Of a stretch of DNA of 12,374 nucleotides, positions 6,218 to 12,374 are shown in pieces (within the stretch, counting starts at the first letter, position 1; every line of letters begins with the position of its first letter). Both the position numbers and the translations under genes were made by a program. The DNA is from Candidatus Aenigmatarchaeota archaeon (GTDB lineage: Archaea > Aenigmatarchaeota > Aenigmatarchaeia > QMZP01): assembly GCA_017609145.1 (NCBI GenBank), contig JAFCEM010000019.1, positions 1-12,374 on the forward strand, given 5' to 3'. The notes under the pieces are model-generated. The model had not been told where the DNA came from, made no database searches, and saw only the letters and a list, made by a program, of their open reading frames with translations.

Positions 6218-8581
6218 GTTTTGGTTTTTTCTCACCCTGTCAAGCAGCATCTTTCGTTCAATGCGTGCAACGATCTCTCTTATCTGCTGGAACATGTCAG
6301 CTTCTGTTGATATGGAGCCTATACCCATCTCGACCAGCATCTCAATCACATCAGGGTTATTGGTCGCCTCTCCAAAAACAGATGTGGTGATACGATATTG
6401 TTTGCATACACCAATCACGTGCCTGACAAGTTTCATAACAGCAGGATCCGTTTCGCGGTAGAGTTTTGATGTTCTTGGGTTTTCGTTATCAACAGCAAGT
6501 GTCAGCTGGGTTAGATTGTCAAGGTCTATTGAAATAAAATTAATACCTTCTCTGCACATGGATTCAACTTCAAGCGCGGCCGCAGGAGTTTCGATTATTA
6601 TACCAAGCTTGGGCAGCGCGGGAAGATTCGGCCTATTTTCTGAGAATACGGAACCTATAATTTCTCTGCCACTCCTCAGCTCCTCAACCCTGGAGATGAA
6701 TGGCAGCATAATTGCAACATTATTGAGGCCCTGCTGGTAGAGTCTTTTGACAGCCTCTATTTCGCACCTTAAAATATCCGGCTGGTCAAGGCTTCTTCTG
6801 ATCCCGTGCCACCCTATTATTGGGTTGCTTTCTACACCATCCGCCATTCCTTCAAGTTCACCAAGCTTGTCTGTTCTTGCGTTCAGGGTCCTGTACCAGA
6901 CCTGTTTTGGGTAATAAGCCCTTGCAACCTTTCCAATATTCATTGCTATGATTTGCACCAGCTCTTCTGGTGAATTCTTTGCAATGTAAAGTGGATGTCT
7001 GCCGGATTCCGTAAGCATGTGCTCTGCCCTCAGCAGCCCGACCCCATCAGAGCTGCTGGTATTAACCGGCTCCGGGAAGGACAGGCTCAGCTTAATTTCT
7101 GTTGCTATAGAATCCTGTCCTGAACCGAAGCTTTTGCTTATATCCTGCTGTAGCATGTCAGGGGCTTGGCTTTGAACACCTGCGAAATATGGTGGTTCAG
7201 GCCTTGTTATGGGTTCTACATGTGCATAAATACGGCCACGTGTTCCATCCAGCACAATATCCTGCCCATCTTCAAGTATCGTGGTTGCGGTTTCAGTTCC
7301 GGTTATACAAGGAATACCGATTTCTCTGCTGATTACGGCCAATGAGCATGCACGGCCCCCAAAGTCTGAAACAATCGCACTTGCTTTTCCAATCATAGGA
7401 ATGAGCCCGGGCCCGGGTACTTTCGTAACGATAATATCACCCTTATTTATATTCTGGGACTCGCTGGGGTTATGAACAATTTTGACTCTTCCATCAACAA
7501 CACCACTGCAAGCAGGTACGCCCGAGACCAGCGTCTTTTTTCCTTCACCTGAAAAGCTTTCATTTTCCGCCACCTTAACAGGTTTCATTGCCATTGTCTG
7601 CATTACAAATGTCCTCTTTCTTTGTGTGCACCATTCAATAATTTGGGGCTGTCCGTTATAGTGTTCTTCTATTTTCTTTGCTATGCCCCACAGATTCTTT
7701 GTTTCGCTCTCATCAAGAACCTCTGCTCCAGCCTGCTCTCTGGAAACGGTTTCTTTTTCAACCTTCCCTGACATGGCATTTGTCCTTTTCAGGTAAAGCT
7801 TTTTCCCTGTCTTTTTGTTTATGATGTTGCCCGTCTCTTTTATGAGCAGATACTCATCGGGCACGACACCACCAGAGTTCAGAATGTCACCGAATCCCCA
7901 TGTAGCTTCCATGATAATGCATGCATCCTCGCCTGAATTTTCTGCCGGGAAAGATGTGATTATCACGCCGGACTTCTCGGGTTCGAGCATCTTCTGTATA
8001 ACTACGGCAGCCTTTGGTATTGCATCAAACCCCCGCATTTTTCTGTAAAATATTGCATGCGGTGAAAAGAGCGATGCCCACGATTCCTTTATGGAATCCG
8101 GTAGTTCCATGTTTCTAACATTGAACAGAACCTCCGAATTCGAGGGCCCGTTGTTATGTAATGATACCCGTACAGAAACCAGCGCGTGTCCCCTTCCTGC
8201 TTTTATCATATCAAGTGCAACACCACCTGCCTCCTTGACTTCCCTACCAACCGACAGTTCCTCATATTCGTCTTTCATCTCATTGGCAACTGAGTCGGGA
8301 AACTGTGCCCTGGCAAAAAGCTCCCGGATATGGCCTGATGTCTCTGAAAGTGCCTTGAGGTCATTCATGTCAAGAGAATCCAGCAGGTTCCTTATCCTCG
8401 ATTCAAGCCTGTTCATGTGCAGGAACTTTTCAAAGGCATTTGCCTTTATTACAAACCCCTGCGGGACATTGAACCCCATCCTTATCAGGTCAGCAAGCCG
8501 CGATGCCTTTCTGCCTGCTCCCTGCGTGTCCCTGCCAATCTCTTCAATCTTCAGAACATAGTTTTTTGACTCTTCTGCCAT
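6212..8581 (-). CDS. Phosphoenolpyruvate synthase-like protein, probably catalytically dead
   Basis: About 789 residues, near the normal ~750-800 of PEP synthase, with all three regions in order: N-terminal ATP-grasp (frame numbering ~14-340, with GFNVPQGFVIK, EKSGVIIT 206-213, IIEW 318-321), central swivelling phospho-His domain (~355-460), and C-terminal PEP/pyruvate TIM barrel (~495-775, with DGVGLLRAEHML, IIETP, LTQLTL). PEP synthase makes PEP + AMP + Pi from pyruvate + ATP via a phospho-His. Here key sites differ from the family: GGRTCHAA is GGRACSLA (Ser417 at the His), ICGQAP is VFGEAT (Phe740 at the Cys), SNDLTQ is LDNLTQ (Asn693 at the Mg-binding Asp), GWRG is GWHG, and QSRP is QTMA. 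The frame is intact, so selection for another role, such as nucleotide binding or scaffolding, seems likely. ATG 8581 is preferred; an in-frame TTG lies at 8593. It is a diverged paralogue, not a safe ppsA call. Confidence 0.85.
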   Translation of the reverse strand: MAEESKNYVLKIEEIGRDTQGAGRKASRLADLIRMGFNVPQGFVIKANAFEKFLHMNRLESRIRNLLDSLDMNDLKALSETSGHIRELFARAQFPDSVANEMKDEYEELSVGREVKEAGGVALDMIKAGRGHALVSVRVSLHNNGPSNSEVLFNVRNMELPDSIKESWASLFSPHAIFYRKMRGFDAIPKAAVVIQKMLEPEKSGVIITSFPAENSGEDACIIMEATWGFGDILNSGGVVPDEYLLIKETGNIINKKTGKKLYLKRTNAMSGKVEKETVSREQAGAEVLDESETKNLWGIAKKIEEHYNGQPQIIEWCTQRKRTFVMQTMAMKPVKVAENESFSGEGKKTLVSGVPACSGVVDGRVKIVHNPSESQNINKGDIIVTKVPGPGLIPMIGKASAIVSDFGGRACSLAVISREIGIPCITGTETATTILEDGQDIVLDGTRGRIYAHVEPITRPEPPYFAGVQSQAPDMLQQDISKSFGSGQDSIATEIKLSLSFPEPVNTSSSDGVGLLRAEHMLTESGRHPLYIAKNSPEELVQIIAMNIGKVARAYYPKQVWYRTLNARTDKLGELEGMADGVESNPIIGWHGIRRSLDQPDILRCEIEAVKRLYQQGLNNVAIMLPFISRVEELRSGREIIGSVFSENRPNLPALPKLGIIIETPAAALEVESMCREGINFISIDLDNLTQLTLAVDNENPRTSKLYRETDPAVMKLVRHVIGVCKQYRITTSVFGEATNNPDVIEMLVEMGIGSISTEADMFQQIREIVARIERKMLLDRVRKNQNI

Positions 8582-8609
8582 ACGAGCCCACAATAATTAT
8601 TTGCGCAAA

Positions 8610-8619
8610 AATATTAATT
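8610..8619 (-). promoter_or_regulatory. TATA-like box for the PEP-synthase-like gene
   Basis: The minus strand has AATTAATATT at -29 to -38 from the ATG at 8581 (-17 to -26 from the alternative TTG at 8593), inside the 77-bp divergent spacer. No Shine-Dalgarno precedes the ATG. The spacing is slightly longer than for the other boxes, so the start site is less certain. Confidence 0.25.
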
Positions 8620-8629
8620 GCTTTGTTGG

Positions 8630-8637
8630 AATATTAA
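8630..8637 (+). promoter_or_regulatory. TATA-like box and GGTG ribosome site for the DUF357-like gene
   Basis: AATATTAA lies 22-29 nt before the ATG at 8659, on the other half of the divergent spacer. A GGTG (8650-8653) ends 5 nt before the ATG and could pair with the 16S 3' end, which supports this start codon. Confidence 0.35.
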
Positions 8638-8658
8638 GCACAAGTTTATGGTGCTTGT

Positions 8659-8922
8659 ATGGACGCAACTGCAAGAGCGTTGGAAAAGGAAGCACTGAAG
8701 TGGCTGAACAAGCTGAAGAAGGAGCTTAAGGAATCCACACCAGAGGCAAAAACTGACGCCGTTCGTGCAGAACTTGAGAACATGTACGCATACATCAAAG
8801 ATTGCAGCCATTTCCTTGAAAAGAAGGATTTCGTCCGCGCCTTTGAGGCAGTTATCTATGCATGGGGCATCTATGAGACACTAAAGAGGTGTGGGCTTAT
8901 AAAAAACAAATCCGATTATTAA
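8659..8922 (+). CDS. DUF357-like small helical protein
   Basis: The 87-residue product is almost entirely alpha-helical by composition. Helix 1 (~1-26) is a Lys/Glu/Leu-rich amphipathic stretch, helix 2 (~30-54) contains AELENMYAYIKDC, and helix 3 (~56-80) contains FVRAFEAVIYAWGIYETLKRCGL. The 'D-(F/Y)-V-R-A-F-E-A-V-I-Y-A-W-G' signature is what I associate with the archaeal DUF357 family; the molecular role of that family is not known to me. It is divergent from the PEP-synthase-like gene and lies 2 nt before the broken nucleotidyltransferase gene, so it probably led that transcript. A helical protein next to a nucleotidyltransferase recalls MNT-HEPN pairs, but no HEPN R-x4-6-H motif is visible, so that reading is weak. 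Its last residues, LKRCGL, recur in a reading-frame remnant at 9730-9747. Confidence 0.75.
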   Translation: MDATARALEKEALKWLNKLKKELKESTPEAKTDAVRAELENMYAYIKDCSHFLEKKDFVRAFEAVIYAWGIYETLKRCGLIKNKSDY

Positions 8923-8924
8923 AA

Positions 8925-9527
8925 ATGGATATAAGATACTCCAAAGAGAGGATAGAATTTGAAAAGGAGCTTAATTCTCTCGACAAGTTCGCAATCGGTT
9001 TTATTTCTCTTATGGAAGAGCCGAAATTAAATATGTTCTGGTCTCCGGGTATGTTTCCATAATTTTTGGCAGAAACAGAGTTTCTGAGGATATTGATATG
9101 ATATCAGAAAAAATAGGATTATGAAATTCAAGCAATTATGGCAAGAAACCCAGAAAAATTTATATTGCCTTAATATGATGATTTCAGGGAGGCCTATAAT
9201 AACTATCTGCTGGAAGGTATAGCCCTGAGGTTTGCAATAAAGGGAACCAGCATACCAAATATTGAATTTAAGTTTCCAAAAACACAACTCGATGAATGGA
9301 CACTTGAAAAAAGGAAAGAACTTATTCTTAACGGAAAAAAACTCTTCATTTCCCAGATAGAGCTACAGATACCGTTCAAGCTTTTTCTTGGAAGCGAGAA
9401 AGATATTGAAGATGCCCGGTATCTTTATAGAATCTTCCAAGGCAAATTAAACACCGAATTATTAAATGAATTTAATCAAAAACTCAAAGTGGAAGATATT
9501 TTCAATAAATATTTGGTGGTCAAATGA
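8925..9527 (+). pseudogene. Nucleotidyltransferase (AbiEii-like), broken by about three frameshifts
   Basis: No single frame spans this stretch, but stitched frames give one ~200-residue nucleotidyltransferase-fold protein. Segment 1 (8925-~9020) reads MDIRYSKERIEFEKELNSLD...FISLMEE. A one-base loss then shifts to segment 2 (~9023-9121), with the family hallmark IKYVLVSGYVSIIFG...SEDIDMI (SG motif followed by D-x-D). A second shift near 9115-9125 gives FKQLWQETQKN, and a third near 9170-9177 gives the long last segment (DDFREAYNNYLLEGIALRF..., ELQIPFKLFLGSEKDIEDARYLY, to the TGA at 9525-9527). The active form would be a DNA polymerase beta-fold nucleotidyltransferase like those in AbiE/MNT toxin-antitoxin systems. 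It starts 2 nt after the DUF357-like gene and overlaps the next small gene by ATGA. Several lesions in 160 bp argue for decay rather than a single sequencing slip. Confidence 0.8.
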
Positions 9528-9697
9528 AACCACATGAAAAATCCCTAAAAATCCCTAAAATTAACCTCGAAGAGCTCAAGAGACTCAAAGAAGAGAATTT
9601 CGAAGAAAGGCTTAGGTTTATTGACCAGTATGCAGAATGGGTCATGAAAACACCCAACAGAAAATGGAGTTCCGAGCAGAAGAAGCTGATGGAATAG
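9524..9697 (+). CDS. Small partner protein of the nucleotidyltransferase, 57 residues
   Basis: The ATG overlaps the nucleotidyltransferase stop (ATGA, 9524-9527), a sign of translational coupling. The 57-residue product is charged and probably helical: LEELKRLKEENFEERLRFID (15-34), then QYAEWVMKTPNRKWSSEQKK. This 'KEENF.ERL.FI..YA.W....P...WS..Q' pattern is one I associate with small archaeal proteins found next to nucleotidyltransferases of this type, so a partner or antitoxin-like role is likely; this is by resemblance only. Codons 5-13 contain a tandem 10-bp repeat. The frame stops at TAG 9695, and an overlapping frame continues to 9753, so the C-terminus may itself be frameshifted. With its partner broken, it may no longer serve a function. 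Confidence 0.6.
   Translation: MKPHEKSLKIPKINLEELKRLKEENFEERLRFIDQYAEWVMKTPNRKWSSEQKKLME
9537..9560 (+). repeat. Short tandem repeat, two copies of ATCCCTAAAA
   Basis: Two exact 10-bp copies (9541-9550 and 9551-9560), preceded by AAAA, sit inside the start of the 57-residue gene and encode SLKIPKI. A 10-bp unit is not a multiple of three, so gain or loss of a copy would shift the frame. Confidence 0.6.
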
Positions 9698-9753
9698 TTG
9701 AAGTGTTTTATCGGAAGACCGTACAGAAACTAAAGAGATGCGGACTCGCGTAA
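9664..9753 (+). pseudogene. Reading-frame remnant ending in LKRCGL
   Basis: A 30-codon frame starting at ATG 9664, in a different frame from the 57-residue gene it overlaps, reads MEFRAEEADGIVEVFYRKTV and then QKLKRCGLA to the TAA at 9751-9753. The LKRCGL codons (CTA AAG AGA TGC GGA CTC) differ from those in the DUF357-like gene (CTA AAG AGG TGT GGG CTT) only at synonymous third positions. It may be the frameshifted tail of the 57-residue protein (one G lost before GCT GAT GGA), or the end of a second DUF357-like copy. Neither is proved. Confidence 0.3.
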
Positions 9754-9779
9754 TCGGCGCTCCGAAGAGTCTGATTATT

Positions 9780-11129
9780 TTATGCATTGCAACAGATGTG
9801 CGGATGGCACCACGTCCACTCATCATTGAAGGCGTCTCCCTTCTCATACGGACAGGAGCCGTCACTATTTTTATAAATATAGCCCCCATGGCCTTTGTCT
9901 TTCCACCCATCCGGGCATGACTTGCTGAAGATACAGAACGGTCCCTCGCCGCCCACGAAGCCCAGTGTTCCTTCCACAGTAGTTGACCCAAGCGTATTCA
10001 CACGTGTCGTATCAACATAAAAATCAAGATGATTGCCCGTCCAGTCAAAACTGACATAGTTGTCCCCACTACGGTCTGACAACGCTGCCGCACCACCATA
10101 CTCGCCCCCTTTGACGTATCCATAGCATCCACCACCTGCGCATCCTGTCCCGAGTTTTATGATTCCCATTGAAGCGTTAAATGCGCCTTTAACTGCTATT
10201 GTATCCGCTATATTGATATCAGTCAGGTAAGCATCATTTCCGACCTTGAAAGCATCTCCCGAGCCTGTGCTGCAAGCGCCTGTGATAACCGAGTCAGCGC
10301 AAATATTACCTGAAACGTATGCATTTCCCCTTACGTCCAGTTTCTGGGTTGGGTTTGAAGTCCCCAGCCCGACAAGACCGGTTGCATTTACTGTCAGTAT
10401 ATTTCCATGGTCAGTTTGTTTGTGACCGCTAATCATGAATATATTCTTGTCATCACCAGCCGCACACTGGCTTATCTCAACCTGAGCAATTGGTTCAAAG
10501 GCCCAAGTTTCAACAAATCCAACTTTACCATTAGCTAACAATGCATAATCTGCACCCCAAAATTTCCCGCCTATATCTGTAGTATCCGTGTCATAAAATT
10601 CACCTACATAACACTCAATACCAACCCTTTCGTCTCTTTCAGAAGAACCCTGTATATTTACAAAAATACCACCACGTGATTCATCATGGTTATCAGTAAT
10701 CCATAAGTCATATAATCTTAGGGGGTCCCCATATTCATCCTCACCATAATTTTCTTCATGGTCGCTAATAATCATAACTCTTCCCATCACATCTGGATAA
10801 TCTTGAGCCCCGATACCGACATTGCCATCATTATCAACATTAACTACATTGCTCGGGTCGCCGTCTGCTGCCTGAAGGGCATTATCAGTGTTTTTAGGTC
10901 TCCACGTATTAGTGTCAGTACCCCAGACTCCACGGCCGCTGCCGTCAGATTTCCAGACCTGTCCGCTTGTACCAGCTGAATCTATGAAGTATTCGCCGTA
11001 CTGGATGTCGTTCCAGTCATGCCCCACATCAGGCCAGCCAGCGGATGCATAGCTAATACCTACAAAAATACCCGCAAGAACTACAAGAAACAGCAGTTGC
11101 TTCCCCCCAAACGTAAACTCGAATTTCAT
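9780..11129 (-). CDS. Secreted fibre-like beta-rich protein with Cys-rich C-terminal domain
   Basis: I choose the ATG at 11129 (449 residues) because it has AAGGAA upstream and puts the signal peptide first (MKFEFTFGGKQLLFLVVLAGIF, cleavage near SYASA|GWP). The frame extends 13 codons to 11168. The mature N-terminus (in 462-residue numbering 44-90: DSAGTSGQVWKSDGSGRGVW) resembles the stalk starts of fibre proteins. Two 'GNVGIG' / 'GLVGLGTSNPTQKLDVRGNA' cassettes (115-121, 264-283) are the repeat type seen in phage-tail-like and S74 fibres. The central part is Asp/Gly-rich. The last ~55 residues form a Cys domain with FCIFSKSCPDGW, WTWCHP and ICC. It has no membrane anchor and no S74 domain. 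It follows an S74 fibre gene on the same strand, 12 nt (long start) or 51 nt (chosen start) after its stop, so the two products may assemble together. The target is unknown. Confidence 0.75.
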   Translation of the reverse strand: MKFEFTFGGKQLLFLVVLAGIFVGISYASAGWPDVGHDWNDIQYGEYFIDSAGTSGQVWKSDGSGRGVWGTDTNTWRPKNTDNALQAADGDPSNVVNVDNDGNVGIGAQDYPDVMGRVMIISDHEENYGEDEYGDPLRLYDLWITDNHDESRGGIFVNIQGSSERDERVGIECYVGEFYDTDTTDIGGKFWGADYALLANGKVGFVETWAFEPIAQVEISQCAAGDDKNIFMISGHKQTDHGNILTVNATGLVGLGTSNPTQKLDVRGNAYVSGNICADSVITGACSTGSGDAFKVGNDAYLTDINIADTIAVKGAFNASMGIIKLGTGCAGGGCYGYVKGGEYGGAAALSDRSGDNYVSFDWTGNHLDFYVDTTRVNTLGSTTVEGTLGFVGGEGPFCIFSKSCPDGWKDKGHGGYIYKNSDGSCPYEKGDAFNDEWTWCHPHICCNA

Positions 11130-11180
11130 GTGCGGCTTCCTTTTTATAATATTATTGTCTTTACCCATTAAAATATTATT

Positions 11181-12374
11181 TTACTGGCATACTTCAGCAT
11201 CCGGATGCTCAGCACAGACTATTACCTCCAGCTCATCAATCTCCTCTTGCAGTTTCTCGCCGATAATCTGCTTTTCCTTCACAGCCTGTGCCAGATACGG
11301 TACAAGTATATCATAATACAGGGATTCTGCATATACCCCATCCTCTTCATAACCAACAGCCTCGGGGATGTATTCCCCAACTTCTTCGGCAATGAGGCCG
11401 ATGTCATGTTCCCCGCCATGCTCTTCATCCCAGTCAAACTCCACAGCACGAAGGTTCAGAACCTTGTCCAGCACCCCTTCAAGCGGTTGAATGTTCTCCT
11501 TCCAGCGGATTGAAGAGCCTCTCACATAGCTGTTTGCAGAGACGTCACATACATCTCCAATGGCATGGATGCCGTGTGTTCCTTCGGCCCATACACCAAT
11601 TTCGCTTCCGTCCCCGCGCACACCATAGTTGATTCCATTTCCGTCAACAGCACATTGGCGGTGTTGGGGTGCCATAGCCACATCATATGCCCCGAAGGTG
11701 GCTACGAGCTGGCTGCCGTACCATATCTCTAGGCCATCTTGCCCCCAGTTACTCACCTTTACAGAAAAGTGTGTTGTCCCCCCTGAGACAAAATCAATGT
11801 TATTATCTTTTCCATTAACACTTTCAAGCAGTATTACTGTGTTGCCATTACCGGCTCCCTCGCCAGCGAATTCCGCACCATATCCGTCATATAACCCCCC
11901 GGTCAGATGCAGGTTTTGGCTGCAGAAACTGCTATATGTATTTTGGCAGATTTTGCCGTTGAGGTCGGACAGCCCTGCAAATAAGTTGCCAACAGCTCCC
12001 AGGGAGCTGGCGCCAGTCCACATGGCTATGCCATCAGTGCGGCCGCTTTCTGAAATCCAGCCGGGCCATGCAGTAGTGCGGCATGAGCTGGTGCTTCCTC
12101 CTGCATCCGAAATGCAAAAACCAACACCTGCCCTGATATAACCGGATGAATAGATATCACCGCCATGGATATGAAGCTCCTGCTGCGGGCTTGGGGTTCC
12201 GATGCCGACAGCCCCGTCCGATGCTATGTAAATTCCCCTGTCAGCCCCGGCAAGCATGTCTATGTTATTAGTCCCGAAGTCTATGTAGGTATCCGTGTCA
12301 TCCTTGTGGTACAGGGTGTCACCGAGATAGATATCATCATCAAGATAAATATCCTCATTTACTGTGATATACCC
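11181..12374 (-). CDS. Fibre protein with peptidase S74 intramolecular chaperone domain (N-terminus outside window)
   Basis: The frame is open through the right edge; 397 residues are visible (numbered from the edge). It begins mid-stalk (TVNEDIYLDDDIYLGDTLYH), followed by the cassette GAVGIGTPSPQQELHIHGG and beta-rich repeats with many Gly and Asn. The C-terminal ~111 residues are a clear S74 / endosialidase-type chaperone: SSIRWKENIQPLEGVLDKVL, then FDWDEEHGGEHDIGLIAEEV, then YYDILVPYLAQAVKEKQ and a short coiled coil (EKLQEEIDELE). In characterised family members this domain helps trimerise the fibre, then cuts itself off with a Ser-Lys dyad. Here Ser287 and Lys292 have the S-x4-K spacing, so cleavage is expected before Ser287. 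The domain is best known from phage tail spikes but also occurs in cellular surface proteins; no other phage structural gene is in view. Confidence 0.85.
   Translation of the reverse strand, partial: GYITVNEDIYLDDDIYLGDTLYHKDDTDTYIDFGTNNIDMLAGADRGIYIASDGAVGIGTPSPQQELHIHGGDIYSSGYIRAGVGFCISDAGGSTSSCRTTAWPGWISESGRTDGIAMWTGASSLGAVGNLFAGLSDLNGKICQNTYSSFCSQNLHLTGGLYDGYGAEFAGEGAGNGNTVILLESVNGKDNNIDFVSGGTTHFSVKVSNWGQDGLEIWYGSQLVATFGAYDVAMAPQHRQCAVDGNGINYGVRGDGSEIGVWAEGTHGIHAIGDVCDVSANSYVRGSSIRWKENIQPLEGVLDKVLNLRAVEFDWDEEHGGEHDIGLIAEEVGEYIPEAVGYEEDGVYAESLYYDILVPYLAQAVKEKQIIGEKLQEEIDELEVIVCAEHPDAEVCQ

Noticed and set aside
8091..8561. Plus-strand 156-codon open frame
   Set aside because: Antisense to the N-terminal ATP-grasp of the PEP-synthase-like gene; Ser-rich shadow typical of reverse-complement coding sequence.
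6212..8593. TTG at 8593 as start of the PEP-synthase-like gene
   Set aside because: An ATG only four codons downstream (8581) begins MAEESKNYVLKIEEIG, with a normal family-like N-terminus; the extra residues MWAR add nothing recognisable.
9545..9991. Minus-strand 148-codon open frame
   Set aside because: It overlaps the end of the Cys-rich fibre gene in another frame and runs antisense to the 57-residue gene; composition is Arg/Met/Ser-rich noise.
11629..12141. Plus-strand 170-codon open frame opposite the S74 fibre gene
   Set aside because: It is antisense to a clearly coding frame with recognisable domains, is low in complexity (Ser/Pro-rich) and shows no family motif or ribosome site.
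1..12374. tRNA, rRNA or CRISPR array
   Set aside because: No cloverleaf-like segment, rRNA signature or regularly spaced direct repeats were seen on either strand; covariance-model searches could not be run.
9780..12374. Provirus or phage tail operon
   Set aside because: S74 and fibre cassettes are common in phages, but no capsid, terminase, portal, integrase or att site is in view, and one protein has a signal peptide, which phage fibres lack.

Overview
The window looks like archaeal DNA, probably from a small-genome or uncultivated (DPANN-type) lineage. The grounds are a DUF357-type small protein, secreted proteins built from tandem NEW3/CARDB-like beta-sandwich domains with a C-terminal membrane anchor, an archaeal-style nucleotidyltransferase/small-protein pair, and AT-rich TATA-like boxes about 22-30 nt before the start codons of five genes. 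The lineage is an inference; no rRNA or tRNA gene was seen.

Layout. At the left edge lies the 3' end of a plus-strand secreted or surface protein with a Cys-rich box (2-472). Its stop codon overlaps that of a minus-strand carbamate kinase / ornithine carbamoyltransferase operon (arcC-argF, 2306 to 469). Upstream on the minus strand are two cell-surface genes: a six-domain, single-anchor protein (4564 to 2384), and a CARDB-like surface protein now split into two frames by an apparent one-base deletion near 5585 (6187 to 4596). Next on the same strand is a full-length phosphoenolpyruvate-synthase-like protein (8581 to 6212) whose catalytic His, catalytic Cys and a metal-binding Asp all appear substituted.

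A 77-bp divergent spacer separates this from a plus-strand cluster: a DUF357-like gene (8659-8922), a nucleotidyltransferase gene broken by about three frameshifts (8925-9527), a 57-residue partner overlapping it by ATGA (9524-9697), and a short reading-frame remnant ending in the same LKRCGL peptide as the DUF357-like protein. The right part holds two minus-strand secreted fibre-like genes. The one entering from the right edge ends in a peptidase-S74 intramolecular chaperone domain (12374 to 11181). The next starts with a signal peptide and ends in a Cys-rich domain (11129 to 9780).

How they work together. The dominant theme is the cell exterior: at least five of the genes encode exported proteins (Ig-like stalks and beta-rich fibres). 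The arcC-argF pair can make ATP from citrulline through carbamoyl phosphate, as in the arginine deiminase route, but no deiminase gene is in view. The PEP-synthase-like protein probably no longer performs the normal phosphotransfer. The nucleotidyltransferase region looks like a decaying toxin-antitoxin-like accessory module.
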